From positions 620,001 through 684,000 of the forward strand of contig NZ_RJVJ01000002.1 in the NCBI RefSeq assembly GCF_003751605.1: a stretch of DNA of 64,000 bases, given 5' to 3'. The notes beneath the pieces are model-generated. The model worked only from the letters and a program-made list of their open reading frames with translations, searched no databases and was not told where the DNA came from. Positions 8,011 through 16,377 of this stretch are shown here, one piece after another. Within the stretch, counting starts at the first letter, position 1; every line of letters begins with the position of its first letter. A program made the translations under genes and the position numbers. The stretch comes from Kitasatospora cineracea. Its GTDB lineage: Bacteria; Actinomycetota; Actinomycetes; Streptomycetales; Streptomycetaceae.

Positions 8011-11000
8011 TGAGCACGACCGCCGGGACGGCGCTGCCGCTGCCCGGCCGCACCCGCTGGCAGCCGCTGCGGGTCGGCCTGGTCGACCTCTTCTACTACG
8101 ACGTCGAGGAGTTCCACTTCCGCGACGGCCGGCTGCTGCTGCGCGGCAACAACGGCACCGGCAAGTCGAAGGTGCTGGCCCTGACGCTGCCCTTCCTACT
8201 GGACGGCGACCTCTCCCCGCACCGGGTGGAGCCGGACGCCGACCCGAAGAAGCGGATGGAGTGGAACCTCCTGCTCGGCGGCGAACACCCGCACCCCGAG
8301 CGGCTCGGCTACACCTGGATCGAGTTCGGCCGCCTCGACGAGGACGGCACGGCGCGCTACACCACCCTGGGCTGCGGCCTGAAGGCGGTCAGCGGTCGCG
8401 GCATCGCCCGGCACTGGTTCTTCGTCACCGACCGGCGGGTCGGCCCCGAACTGCGGCTGCTCGACTCCACCGGCGCCGCGATCGGCCGCGACCGGCTGGC
8501 TGAGGCCCTGGACGGCCGCGGCCTGCTGTACGACTCGGCCCGGGCCTACCGGCGGGCGGTGGACGAGGCGCTGTTCGGCCTGGGCGAGCAGCGGTACGCG
8601 GCCCTGGTCGACCTGCTGGTGCAGTTGCGGCAGCCCCAACTGTCCAAGCGCCCAAGTGAGAAGGCGCTCTCGCTGGCCCTCACCGAGTCGCTGCCGCCGA
8701 TGGACCAGGCCGTGGTCGCCGACGTCGCCGAGGCGTTCCGCTCGCTGGACGAGGAGAAGGAGCAGCTGGCGGTGATGGTGGCCGCCGAGCGCGCCGCCAA
8801 CGGCTTCCTCCAGCACTACCGCCGCTACGCCCGGGTGGCGGCCCGGCGCAAGGCCCGCGCGCCGCGCCTCCAGCACGCCCGCTACGAGACCCAGCGGGCC
8901 GAACTCAACACCGCCCAACAGGACTTCGAGGCCGCGGGGACCGCGCTCGCCGAGGCCGAGGACCGGCTGGAGGAGTTGGAGCGGCGGCGGGCCGGCCTAC
9001 AGGCCCGGAACGAGGTGCTGCGGGCCGGCCCGGAGATGCGGGGGGCGCACGAGTTGGAACAGGCTCGCGAACTGGCCGACCGCACGGCCCGGGCCGCCGA
9101 GCGGGCCGAGGCGGACCGGCTCCGGGCCGAAGGCGAACTGGCCAGGTTCGCCGCCAGGTTCGGCGCCGCGAAGTCGCGCTCCGAGGCCGCCGAACGCGTC
9201 CTGGCGACGGCCGCCGGCACGGCCGGGGCGGAGGCCGCGGCGGCCGGTATCGGCCGCGAGCACGCCGACCGGGTCGACGGCCCGCTCACCGCGGGCGACA
9301 CCCCGGAGGCGGCGCAGCGCGGCGCGGCCGATGCCGTCGAGCGGCGGCTCCGCTCGGTGGTCCTGGCCGAACGGCAGTTGGCGACCGCCCGGTCGGCTGC
9401 GCGGGAACTCGACGCGGCCCGCCGCCTCTTGGCGGAGTCGGACGGCGAACTGGCGCACCGGGCCGAGCTGCGGGCCGAGTCCGAGGAGGGCGCCGGGCAG
9501 GCCGGCCGGAACTACCTGGCGGCCGTGGGCGCGCACTTCGCCGGCTGTGCCCTGGTCCGGCCGGCCGATCCCGAAGGCACGCTCGACGAACTGGCGCACT
9601 GGGTAGAGACGTTGGCCGGGCCGGACCCGGCCCGGGCGGTCGCGCAGCGGACGGCGGAGGCCGTCGGCTTCGAACTCGCCCGGCTTCGGGCCCGGTTGGA
9701 GTCCGAACGGGGCGCGGCGGCCGAACGCCGTGACGCGCTGCGGGCCGAGTGGGCGGAGCTCCGGGCCGGGGGCCGAAGTGGCCCCCGCGCCCCGTACACC
9801 CGCGCCCCGGAGGCCCGGCAGAGCCGGGCCGGTGCGCCGCTGTGGCGGCTGGTCGACTTCGCGGACGGCATGACGGATGGTCAGAAGTCTTCACTGGAAG
9901 CGGCTTTGGAGTCGTCCGGGCTACTCGACGCCTGGGTCGCCCCGGACGGCAGGGTGGCCGCCGCCGACACCCGGGACACGCTGGCGGCCGTCGGCGCTCC
10001 GGTGGCCGGCCGGTCGCTGGCCGCCGTCCTGCGCCCCGCCGTGGACCGCGAAGACCCGGCCGCCGCCGCGCTCCCCGATGAGCTGGTCGCCCGGCTGCTG
10101 GCCGGCATCGGCCTGCTCGATCCCGGCGAGGAGCTTCCCGGGGACGGCAGTTGGATCGCCCTCGACGGGCGGTTCCGCCTCGGCGCGCTCACCGGCGCCT
10201 GGTCGAAGCCGACCGCCGAGTACCTCGGCGAGCGGGCCCGGGAACAGGCCCGACGCGCCCGACTCGCCGCCATTGACTCCGAACTCGCCGATATCAACGG
10301 TACGTTGGCTTCCCTTGAGGCGGATTCCGCCCGACTGGAAGCGGACCTGGACACCCTCGCCGCCGAACAGGCGGCCCTACCGGACGACTCGGCCCTGCGC
10401 GGCGCGCACGCCGCCGTGTCGGCGGCCCGCCGCGAGTACGCACGCGCCGCCGAGCGCCGCGAGGCGGCCGACCGGGCGGTCGCCGGGGCCACCGCCGCCG
10501 CCGACCGGGCCGTCGCCGAACTCCACTCTCTTTCCGAAGAGTTGGGACTTCCTGCCGCCGAGGAGGAGCTGCGCGAGGTGCGCGAGGCCCTCGGCCGCTA
10601 CCGGGAGGCCCTGGCCGGCCTGTGGCCCGCCGTCCGCGAGTCCCGGGCCGCCCGGGCCGCGCTGGCCGCCGAGGACGGCGAGCACACCCGGGCCGCCGAA
10701 CACGCCGCCGAACTCGCCGAACGCTCCCGCACCGCGGCCCGGGAGGCCGTCGCCGCAGGCGAACGCCACCAGGCCCTCGACGCCACGGTCGGCGCCGCCG
10801 TCGCCGAACTGCAACGCCAACTCACAGAGGTGTCCCTGGCGTTGAACGAGTGCAAGGAAGCGGAGGAGGACGCCCGCCGCGCCGAGAAGGCCGCCGACCG
10901 AGCCCAGGCCGCCGCCGACGCGCTGCGCGAACGGCTCCGCGAGGAGATCGAGGAGACCTCCCGCACCCGCGCCGAGGCCATCGAGGCGCTGCGCCGCTTC

Positions 11001-12131
11001 GCCGCCACCGGCCTGCTCGCCGTCGCACTGCCCGAGCTGGACGCCGGCGCCGGTTCGTGGGCGCCCGAGCCCGCCGTCCGGCTGGCCCGCTCGGTCGAAC
11101 GCGAACTGGAGTCGGTGGACGACTCCGACCCCGCGTGGGAACGCGTCCAGAAGCGGGTCATGGACGAGCACAAGGACCTCACCGACGCACTGTCCCGGCA
11201 CGGGCACACGGCCCCGGCCCGGCTGCTGGACGACGGCCTGGTCGTGGACGTGGTCTTCCAGGGCCGGGAGCACTCCGTCCCCGAGCTGGCGGTCGCCCTC
11301 ACCTCCGAGGTCGCCGACCGGCAGCACCTGCTCTCCGCCCGCGAGCAGGAGATCCTGGAGAACCACCTGATCACCGAGGTGGCCGGCACCCTGCAGGAAC
11401 TGGTCGGCGCCGCCGACCGGCAGGTCCTGCGGATGAACGAGGAGTTGAAGGACCGCCCGACCAGCACCGGCATGCTGCTCCGGCTGGTCTGGCGCCCGGC
11501 CCGCAACGCGCCCGCCGGCCTCGGCGCCGCCCGCCAACGCCTGCTGCGCCAGTCCTCCGACGCCTGGACGGACGCCGACCGCACCGCCCTCGGCGAGTTC
11601 CTCCAGGGCCAGATCGACCGGGCCCGCACCGACAGCCCCTCCGGCACCTGGCTCGAACACCTCACCACCGCCCTGGACTACCGGTCCTGGCACGAGTTCG
11701 GCATCGAACGCCACCAGCACGGCAAGTGGCAGTCCGCCACCGGTCCCGCCTCCGGCGGCGAACGGGTGCTCTCCGTCTCGCTCCCGCTGTTCGCGGCCGC
11801 CTCCTCCCACTACGCCTCGGCCGGCAGCCCGCACGCCCCCCGCCTGGTCACCCTGGACGAGGCATTCGCGGGCGTCGACGACGACTCCCGGGCCAAGTCC
11901 CTCGGCCTGCTCGCCGCCTTCGACCTCGACGTCGTCATGACCTCCGAACGGGAGTGGGGCTGCTACCCCCAGGTCCCCGGCCTGGCCGTCGCCCAGCTCT
12001 CCCGGGTCGACGAGATCGCCGCCGTCCTGGTCACCCGCTGGGAGTGGGACGGCCGCCACCGCACCCGGGTCCCCGACCCGGCCTTCCCCGCTGCCCCCGC
12101 CGACCCCGCTCCCGAGACCCTGTTCACCTGA
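8010..12131 (+). CDS. jetC: JetC, SMC-like ATPase of a type II Wadjet system
   Basis: 1373 aa, ATG at 8010 overlapping the jetB stop (TGATG). The N-terminal head carries Walker A GNNGTGKSK at about residues 46-54. A very long Ala/Glu/Arg-rich coiled-coil region follows (about 290-1080), broken near residues 590-740 by a more globular hinge-like part (RLVDFADGMTDGQKSS; LDAWVAPDGRVAAADTRD). The C-terminal head has the signature ASGGERVLSVSLPLFAAAS (about 1247) and Walker B APRLVTLDEAFAGVDDDS (about 1280). This layout is that of SbcC/SMC-type loop extruders (TIGR02680-type proteins). Within Wadjet it is the DNA-translocating motor. All ATPase motifs look intact, so this gene shows no decay despite the jetB lesion. 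Confidence 0.92.
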   Translation: MSTTAGTALPLPGRTRWQPLRVGLVDLFYYDVEEFHFRDGRLLLRGNNGTGKSKVLALTLPFLLDGDLSPHRVEPDADPKKRMEWNLLLGGEHPHPERLGYTWIEFGRLDEDGTARYTTLGCGLKAVSGRGIARHWFFVTDRRVGPELRLLDSTGAAIGRDRLAEALDGRGLLYDSARAYRRAVDEALFGLGEQRYAALVDLLVQLRQPQLSKRPSEKALSLALTESLPPMDQAVVADVAEAFRSLDEEKEQLAVMVAAERAANGFLQHYRRYARVAARRKARAPRLQHARYETQRAELNTAQQDFEAAGTALAEAEDRLEELERRRAGLQARNEVLRAGPEMRGAHELEQARELADRTARAAERAEADRLRAEGELARFAARFGAAKSRSEAAERVLATAAGTAGAEAAAAGIGREHADRVDGPLTAGDTPEAAQRGAADAVERRLRSVVLAERQLATARSAARELDAARRLLAESDGELAHRAELRAESEEGAGQAGRNYLAAVGAHFAGCALVRPADPEGTLDELAHWVETLAGPDPARAVAQRTAEAVGFELARLRARLESERGAAAERRDALRAEWAELRAGGRSGPRAPYTRAPEARQSRAGAPLWRLVDFADGMTDGQKSSLEAALESSGLLDAWVAPDGRVAAADTRDTLAAVGAPVAGRSLAAVLRPAVDREDPAAAALPDELVARLLAGIGLLDPGEELPGDGSWIALDGRFRLGALTGAWSKPTAEYLGERAREQARRARLAAIDSELADINGTLASLEADSARLEADLDTLAAEQAALPDDSALRGAHAAVSAARREYARAAERREAADRAVAGATAAADRAVAELHSLSEELGLPAAEEELREVREALGRYREALAGLWPAVRESRAARAALAAEDGEHTRAAEHAAELAERSRTAAREAVAAGERHQALDATVGAAVAELQRQLTEVSLALNECKEAEEDARRAEKAADRAQAAADALRERLREEIEETSRTRAEAIEALRRFAATGLLAVALPELDAGAGSWAPEPAVRLARSVERELESVDDSDPAWERVQKRVMDEHKDLTDALSRHGHTAPARLLDDGLVVDVVFQGREHSVPELAVALTSEVADRQHLLSAREQEILENHLITEVAGTLQELVGAADRQVLRMNEELKDRPTSTGMLLRLVWRPARNAPAGLGAARQRLLRQSSDAWTDADRTALGEFLQGQIDRARTDSPSGTWLEHLTTALDYRSWHEFGIERHQHGKWQSATGPASGGERVLSVSLPLFAAASSHYASAGSPHAPRLVTLDEAFAGVDDDSRAKSLGLLAAFDLDVVMTSEREWGCYPQVPGLAVAQLSRVDEIAAVLVTRWEWDGRHRTRVPDPAFPAAPADPAPETLFT

Positions 12132-12133
12132 CC

Positions 12134-13378
12134 ATGGACCTCCCCCGCCTGTGCCGCCTGCTCGGCAGCCCCGAACTCGCCTGGCTGCTCGACCGCGCCC
12201 GCCGCCGCCTGGAGGACGGGCACACCCTCGACGGCACCGTCACCCTGGCCGGTGCGAGCGAACCCCAACGGGCCGCGGTCGCCCGTCTGCTGGGCCGCCC
12301 AGCCCGCCCCGGGCGCTCGCTCTCCGTCTCCCTCGCCGCCGTGGACGCCGTGCTCCGGGACAGCGGCGCCAGCCCGGACGGCCTCGCCGCCGCCGTGACC
12401 GCCCTGACCGGCCCGGTGGTGGACCGCCGCGCCGAGCAGGCCGCGTCGGCCGCGGCCTGGCAGCGGGCTCTGGCCGAATTCGACCGCCCCGCCGTCACCG
12501 GCCACCCCGAACTCGCCGCCTGGCGCGCCGGGTTGTCCGCCACCGGGCTGCTCAAACGGCTCTCCGGCGGCGACCCGGCCACCGCCCGGCGACTCGCCGC
12601 CGACACCGTCCGGGTCCTCGCCCGCCTGCCCGCCGAGGGCCTCACCCTCCCCGTTCTCGCCGCCCGCTCCCTCGGCGACGCCCACGCCCTGGACCACGGC
12701 CGCCCGCTCTCCGCCCTCGCCCTCTCCGCCGTCCGGGCCCTCAGCCCCGGCGCCGACTTCCCGAACGGCGCGGAGGGCCGCCGGGCCGCCTGGGCCTCGG
12801 CCGGCGTGGCGCTGGACGAACTGTCCTCCCGCGTCCTGGTCCTCAACCTGCCCGCCCTCCCCACCGGCCCGGCCGGACGCCTGCTGGCCGCCGCCCGCGA
12901 GGACGGCGAGCCCTGTCTCCTGACGCTCCGTCAACTCACAAGATACTCACCGGCGTTCGACTTCGACGGACGCGCCGTCCACATCTGCGAGAACCCCGCG
13001 ATTCTGGCCGCCGCCGCCGACACGTACGGCCCCGACTGCCCGCCCATGGTCTGCGTCGAGGGCACCCCCTCGGTCGCCGCCCGCGTCCTGCTCACCGCCC
13101 TCGCCGCCGCCGGCTCCCCCCTCGCCTACCACGGCGACTTCGACTGGGGCGGCGTCCGCATCGCCACCGCCGTCCTGCGTCTCCCCGGCGCCACCCCCTG
13201 GCGCTACGACACCCCCTCCTACCTCGCCGCCGTCCGCGACGGCCACGGCACACCCCTCACCACCGGCTCCCCCGCCCCCACCCCCTGGGACCCCGCCCTC
13301 TCCCCCGCCCTCGCCGAACACGCCCTGCGCGTCGAGGAGGAACGCCTCCTCGACCTCCTCCTCGCCGACCTCGGCTGA
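12134..13378 (+). CDS. jetD: JetD, Toprim-like nuclease of a type II Wadjet system (DUF2399)
   Basis: 414 aa, ATG at 12134, two bases after the jetC stop. The N-terminal half is a DUF3323-like helical region (GLLKRLSGGDPATARRLAAD). The C-terminal half is a topoisomerase VI-A/Toprim-like domain with the conserved acid in ICENPAI (about E286) and the DxD block YHGDFDWGGVRIA (about D335 and D337). In Wadjet this subunit cleaves circular DNA brought in by JetABC (family knowledge). The catalytic acidic residues are present. The gene ends the operon. No terminator is obvious before the decayed Uma2 region. Confidence 0.9.
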   Translation: MDLPRLCRLLGSPELAWLLDRARRRLEDGHTLDGTVTLAGASEPQRAAVARLLGRPARPGRSLSVSLAAVDAVLRDSGASPDGLAAAVTALTGPVVDRRAEQAASAAAWQRALAEFDRPAVTGHPELAAWRAGLSATGLLKRLSGGDPATARRLAADTVRVLARLPAEGLTLPVLAARSLGDAHALDHGRPLSALALSAVRALSPGADFPNGAEGRRAAWASAGVALDELSSRVLVLNLPALPTGPAGRLLAAAREDGEPCLLTLRQLTRYSPAFDFDGRAVHICENPAILAAAADTYGPDCPPMVCVEGTPSVAARVLLTALAAAGSPLAYHGDFDWGGVRIATAVLRLPGATPWRYDTPSYLAAVRDGHGTPLTTGSPAPTPWDPALSPALAEHALRVEEERLLDLLLADLG

Positions 13379-13524
13379 CTCAGGAACTCATCCGCCGGTC
13401 GCGCCCGCCCCCAGCCCCGACAACCAGGACCGCCCGGTTCGGCTCCCCATGAACCAGCGCCATCTCCCGCACGCCCCCCCGGAGGCGCGGACCGGGCCGT
13501 CAACGCCCGTGCAGGGCGGGTCGG

Positions 13525-13569
13525 TCGGCGACGGACAGTGGCACTGCCGGGGGCGATCCCGCTCACGCC
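13525..13569 (-). repeat. Duplicated 3' tail of the pth2-like gene (copy B)
   Basis: The block TGCCGGGGGCGATC followed by CCGCTCACGCC resembles bases 4231-4262 (copy A) and the pth2 3' end at 14125-14151. On the minus strand it still reads IAPGSATV. It lies just downstream, in the minus-strand sense, of the decayed Uma2 gene, which is the same arrangement as copy A. Confidence 0.7.
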
Positions 13570-13639
13570 TTCTTCGGGCGCATGCACCCCGGCTCCGAAG
13601 GCACCGACGGGCGTTGATGCCCTGCGGTGACAGGCCGAT

Positions 13640-13915
13640 GCGACCGGTGGACATCGGCCTTGAGCCGGGGCAGCTCGTCCGGGAGGAGGGTGTACACGCA
13701 CCCGTCGGCCAGTTCGATGAGCAGCCCGGCCGAGCCATCAGGGTGCGCGTGCGCCGCGATGAACCCGGAACCGGCGGGGCGCGCTCGGCGCGGACAACGA
13801 CCTCCGCAGCGCACGGGCCCACCACCGCGTGGACCGGCGTGCCGCAGCGGCCGCACTCCGTGCCGCAAGTCGTCGTGGTCCTTGCAGACGGAGGAGACCG
13901 ACGCTCCTCGTCCGC
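13640..13915 (-). pseudogene. Decayed Uma2-family gene
   Basis: Pieces of a Uma2 protein occur in alternating minus-strand frames. SVSSVCKDHDD corresponds to SVSSARKDYDD of the intact copy. VGPCAAEVVVRAERA corresponds to VDPYAAEVVVH. SGFIAAHAHPDGSAG is followed by LIELADGCVYTLLPDELPRL, matching the intact C-terminus. At least two frameshifts separate them, and the N-terminal half is missing. Nucleotide similarity to 4440-4700 runs through the whole stretch, in the same orientation. It is a dead duplicate of the gene at 4431-4976, or both derive from a common duplicated element. Confidence 0.78.
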
Positions 13916-14084
13916 TACGAATACCTCGCCCCTCCGCCCGCGCGCTCAGCGCCGCAACCCGCCCCGGCACCGCCACCGGCCCCATCGAGGCCGACAAGGC
14001 CGCCGACTCCCCGAAGGCACCCAGCCACCACGAACACGCGCGCCCCCACCTGCTGCGTCGCCCAACCGGGGCCAGGGCGACGCA

Positions 14085-14831
14085 TCACGGACGCCGCAGG
14101 CGCACCGCGGGGTGGTCGGCGGCGACGGTGCAGCTGCCGGGGGCGATCTCGGTGAAGCCGGCGTCGCGGACCACCGGGAGGTGGCCGTCGGTGAGGGCGG
14201 GCCAGGCGGCGGCGGGGGCGGTGCGGACGGCGAGGGGGAAGCCGTCGGCGGCCCACTCGGCGCGCCGGTCGTCGTCCAGTTCCCACCAGGCGAGCTGGGC
14301 GGCGTGGCCGGTCTGCGCCATGGTCTTGCCGGCGCTCATCTCGAGGTCGGGGTTGAGCCAGAGCACGGGGCGGCCCTCGGGGGCGGGGCCGGGCGGTTCG
14401 GGGTCGTCGAGGTCGGTGCCGGAGACCTGGAGCTTGGCGAGTTCCTTGGGCCAGCCGTCCAGCGGGATCGGCGGGAAGACCCGCACCTCGGCGCCGTGCT
14501 CGCCGGTGACGGTGATGCCGGGCAGTTCGCCCGCCCTGCGCCACTCGCCGCCGCGGGCGCGCCGGACCACCTTGCGGATCCGGGCGTCCTCCCAGGCGGC
14601 GACCCGCTCGGCCCACTCGCCGTCCGGCTCGGTGACCCGGGGGTCGGCGAGCAGGGTGAGGACGGCGCGCGCCGAGGTCTCCAGCGCGTCGGTGCGGGCG
14701 GGCGGGTCGGTCCGCTCCAGCCGGACCACCAGCGGCAGGACGTACTGCGGGCGGGTGTCGCGGTCCTCGGCGTGCCCGCCCACGGCGGGGGCGGCGGGCT
14801 GCTGAGGGGGGAGGTCGAAGGGGGAGCTCAC
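14085..14831 (-). CDS. Peptidyl-tRNA hydrolase 2 (PTH2)-domain protein
   Basis: 248 aa if started at GTG 14831 (SSPFDLPPQQ). An N-terminal region of about 125 aa (YVLPLVVRLERTDPPARTDA; VAAWEDARIRKVVRRARGGE) precedes a PTH2-like domain with LWLNPDLEMSAGKTMAQTGH, then AAQLAWWELDDDRR, and a terminal FTEIAPGSCTVAADHPAV. MSxGKxxAQxxHAA is the PTH2 signature. The family releases peptides from stalled peptidyl-tRNA, but bacterial long forms like this are not well studied, so the substrate is inferred. Its 3' end has been duplicated at 4219 and 13525. It overlaps nothing and is followed downstream by the decayed Uma2 copy. Confidence 0.75.
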   Translation of the reverse strand: MSSPFDLPPQQPAAPAVGGHAEDRDTRPQYVLPLVVRLERTDPPARTDALETSARAVLTLLADPRVTEPDGEWAERVAAWEDARIRKVVRRARGGEWRRAGELPGITVTGEHGAEVRVFPPIPLDGWPKELAKLQVSGTDLDDPEPPGPAPEGRPVLWLNPDLEMSAGKTMAQTGHAAQLAWWELDDDRRAEWAADGFPLAVRTAPAAAWPALTDGHLPVVRDAGFTEIAPGSCTVAADHPAVRLRRP

Positions 14832-14848
14832 CCCCTCAGCATGCCAGT

Positions 14849-15766
14849 TCAGCGGCGGTAACCGCGGCCGGGGTCGCGTTCCTCGGCGTCCTCGTAGTCG
14901 AGGAACCAGCCCTCGGGGTGGGTGGCGGCGAGGAGTTGGTCGATCCGCTGGCCCGCGTCGAGGTCGCCGTCCTCCTCGTCCGGGCCGTAGACGCCGAACA
15001 GTTCGTCCGTGCAGCCGTCCCAGTCGTAGTCGTACAGGTCGGCGGGCAGGTCGCCCATCATGTCGGCGACCGACTCGGGCTGGGCGCCGAGCAGGGCGCG
15101 GGCGTCGGCCAGGGCCAGCCGCAGCGCGACGTCCTCGGCGGGGCAGCGGGGCAGCGGCCACTCGCCGATGGCGAGGTCGTCGGCGAGGTCGTCGAAGGCC
15201 CGGGCGAAGGCGCGCCGCCAGCCGCGGTGCAGGCTCCAGGTGCGCTGCTGGAGGCGGCCGAAGACCGTCCAGTCGCCTTCGTCGGCGACGGTGACGGGGT
15301 CGTCGCCGTGGTCGTCGAGGTCCTCGTAGGCGGCGTCGGAGAGGCTGATCAGCTGGGTGTGCAGCAGGCAGGCGGTGCGCGGGGTGAGGGTCCAGTCGCC
15401 GGTGTCGCCGTCGTCGTCGAGCGGGAACAGTTCGGCGAAGTCGGGGGCGAAGTCGTCGGTGACGCTGATCTCCAGGGTGCCGCCGAGCGCCTCGATGCCG
15501 GGCAGCGACGCCACCAGCCGGTCGGGGTGGAGCAGCGCGCCGAGGGCCGCGTTGGGGTCCTCGGCGACTTCGCGCAGCAGTTGGGCCCGCTGGCCCTCGG
15601 GGTCGATGCCGTCGAACTCCAACTCCTCGACGGCCGCCCGCGCGGCGGCCCGCAGCGCGGGCCAGTCGGTGATCCGCAGGCCCAGCACCACCGTGGCCTC
15701 GATCTCCTGCGCGCCGGACTCCTCCGCCGCGTGCGGCCCCTGTGGCTGATCGTTTCGCTCGCCCAT
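14849..15766 (-). CDS. Acidic protein of unknown function
   Basis: 305 aa, ATG at 15766 (MGERNDQPQGPHAAE). I do not recognise a family. The protein is strongly acidic, with many Asp/Glu clusters (TVADEGDWTVFGRLQQRTWS; DYDWDGCTDELFGVYGPDEE). It has no signal peptide or membrane segment and contains a few Trp-rich patches (RTWSLHRGWRRAFARAFDDL). It lies 17 bp upstream of the PTH2-like gene on the same strand, so the two probably form one transcript. Predicted cytoplasmic. Confidence 0.7.
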   Translation of the reverse strand: MGERNDQPQGPHAAEESGAQEIEATVVLGLRITDWPALRAAARAAVEELEFDGIDPEGQRAQLLREVAEDPNAALGALLHPDRLVASLPGIEALGGTLEISVTDDFAPDFAELFPLDDDGDTGDWTLTPRTACLLHTQLISLSDAAYEDLDDHGDDPVTVADEGDWTVFGRLQQRTWSLHRGWRRAFARAFDDLADDLAIGEWPLPRCPAEDVALRLALADARALLGAQPESVADMMGDLPADLYDYDWDGCTDELFGVYGPDEEDGDLDAGQRIDQLLAATHPEGWFLDYEDAEERDPGRGYRR

Positions 15767-15908
15767 GCGACAAGGTTGACAAACCCGGTGCCCGGTGTCC
15801 ATCAGCTCCGGTGATCCGGTGCCCGCCGGCGGTGGCGCGCGGGCGCGGAACACGGCTCCCCGGCGCGCCGGGGCGGGCGGCGGGCCGGTCGGGCGGGAGG
15901 CTGGGGGC

Positions 15909-16280
15909 ATGAGCGAACTCAACGACTTCGGCGGCGGGCAGGACCCGGCCGGCGGCGTGCTGGTGGTGACCACGAACGACGTGCCGGGACACCGGGTGGT
16001 CCGGGTGATCGGCGAGGTGTTCGGCCTCACCGTGCGCTCCCGGCACATCGGCTCGCAGATCGGCGCCGGCTTCAAGTCCCTGATGGGCGGCGAACTCAAG
16101 GGCCTCACCAAGACCCTGGTCGAAACCCGCAACCAGGCCATGGAGCGCCTGGTCGAACAGACCAGGGCCCGCGGCGGCAACGCCGTCCTGATGATGCGCT
16201 TCGACGTCACCGAGGCCGCCGACGTCGGAACGGAGGTCTGCGCGTACGGCACCGCCGCCGTCATCGAGCCCCTCACCTGA
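15909..16280 (+). CDS. YbjQ/UPF0145 (DUF74) family protein
   Basis: 123 aa, ATG at 15909. The full-length family fold is visible: VLVVTTNDVPGHRVVRVIGE, VFGLTVRSRHIGSQIGAGFK, ELKGLTKTLVETRNQAMERL, and the closing strand NAVLMMRFDVTEA. UPF0145 proteins form pentamers of unknown function and are sometimes called heavy-metal-binding. It is divergent from the acidic unknown gene and followed by a hairpin at 16318. Confidence 0.88.
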   Translation: MSELNDFGGGQDPAGGVLVVTTNDVPGHRVVRVIGEVFGLTVRSRHIGSQIGAGFKSLMGGELKGLTKTLVETRNQAMERLVEQTRARGGNAVLMMRFDVTEAADVGTEVCAYGTAAVIEPLT

Positions 16281-16317
16281 CCCCACCCCCGCCCCACCCG
16301 ACCCGGGCACCGCCGCG

Positions 16318-16344
16318 GGCCCCGGACGTCCGCCGCCCGGGGCC
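16318..16344. terminator. Hairpin between convergent genes
   Basis: GGCCCCGG and CCGGGGCC form an 8-bp perfect stem around an 11-base loop. It lies 38 bases after the YbjQ stop and 34 bases before the 3' end of the convergent VWA gene, so it can serve both strands. There is no T-tract, as usual in this GC range. Confidence 0.5.
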
Positions 16345-16377
16345 TGCCGCCTGCCGCCCGGGCGGGCGGGCGGGCGG

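Noticed and set aside
10622-13378. Long Arg/Pro-rich plus-strand frame overlapping jetC
   Set aside because: Only its end (from 12134) is real, as JetD. The first part is the shifted frame of jetC with Arg/Pro/Gly composition typical of shadows.
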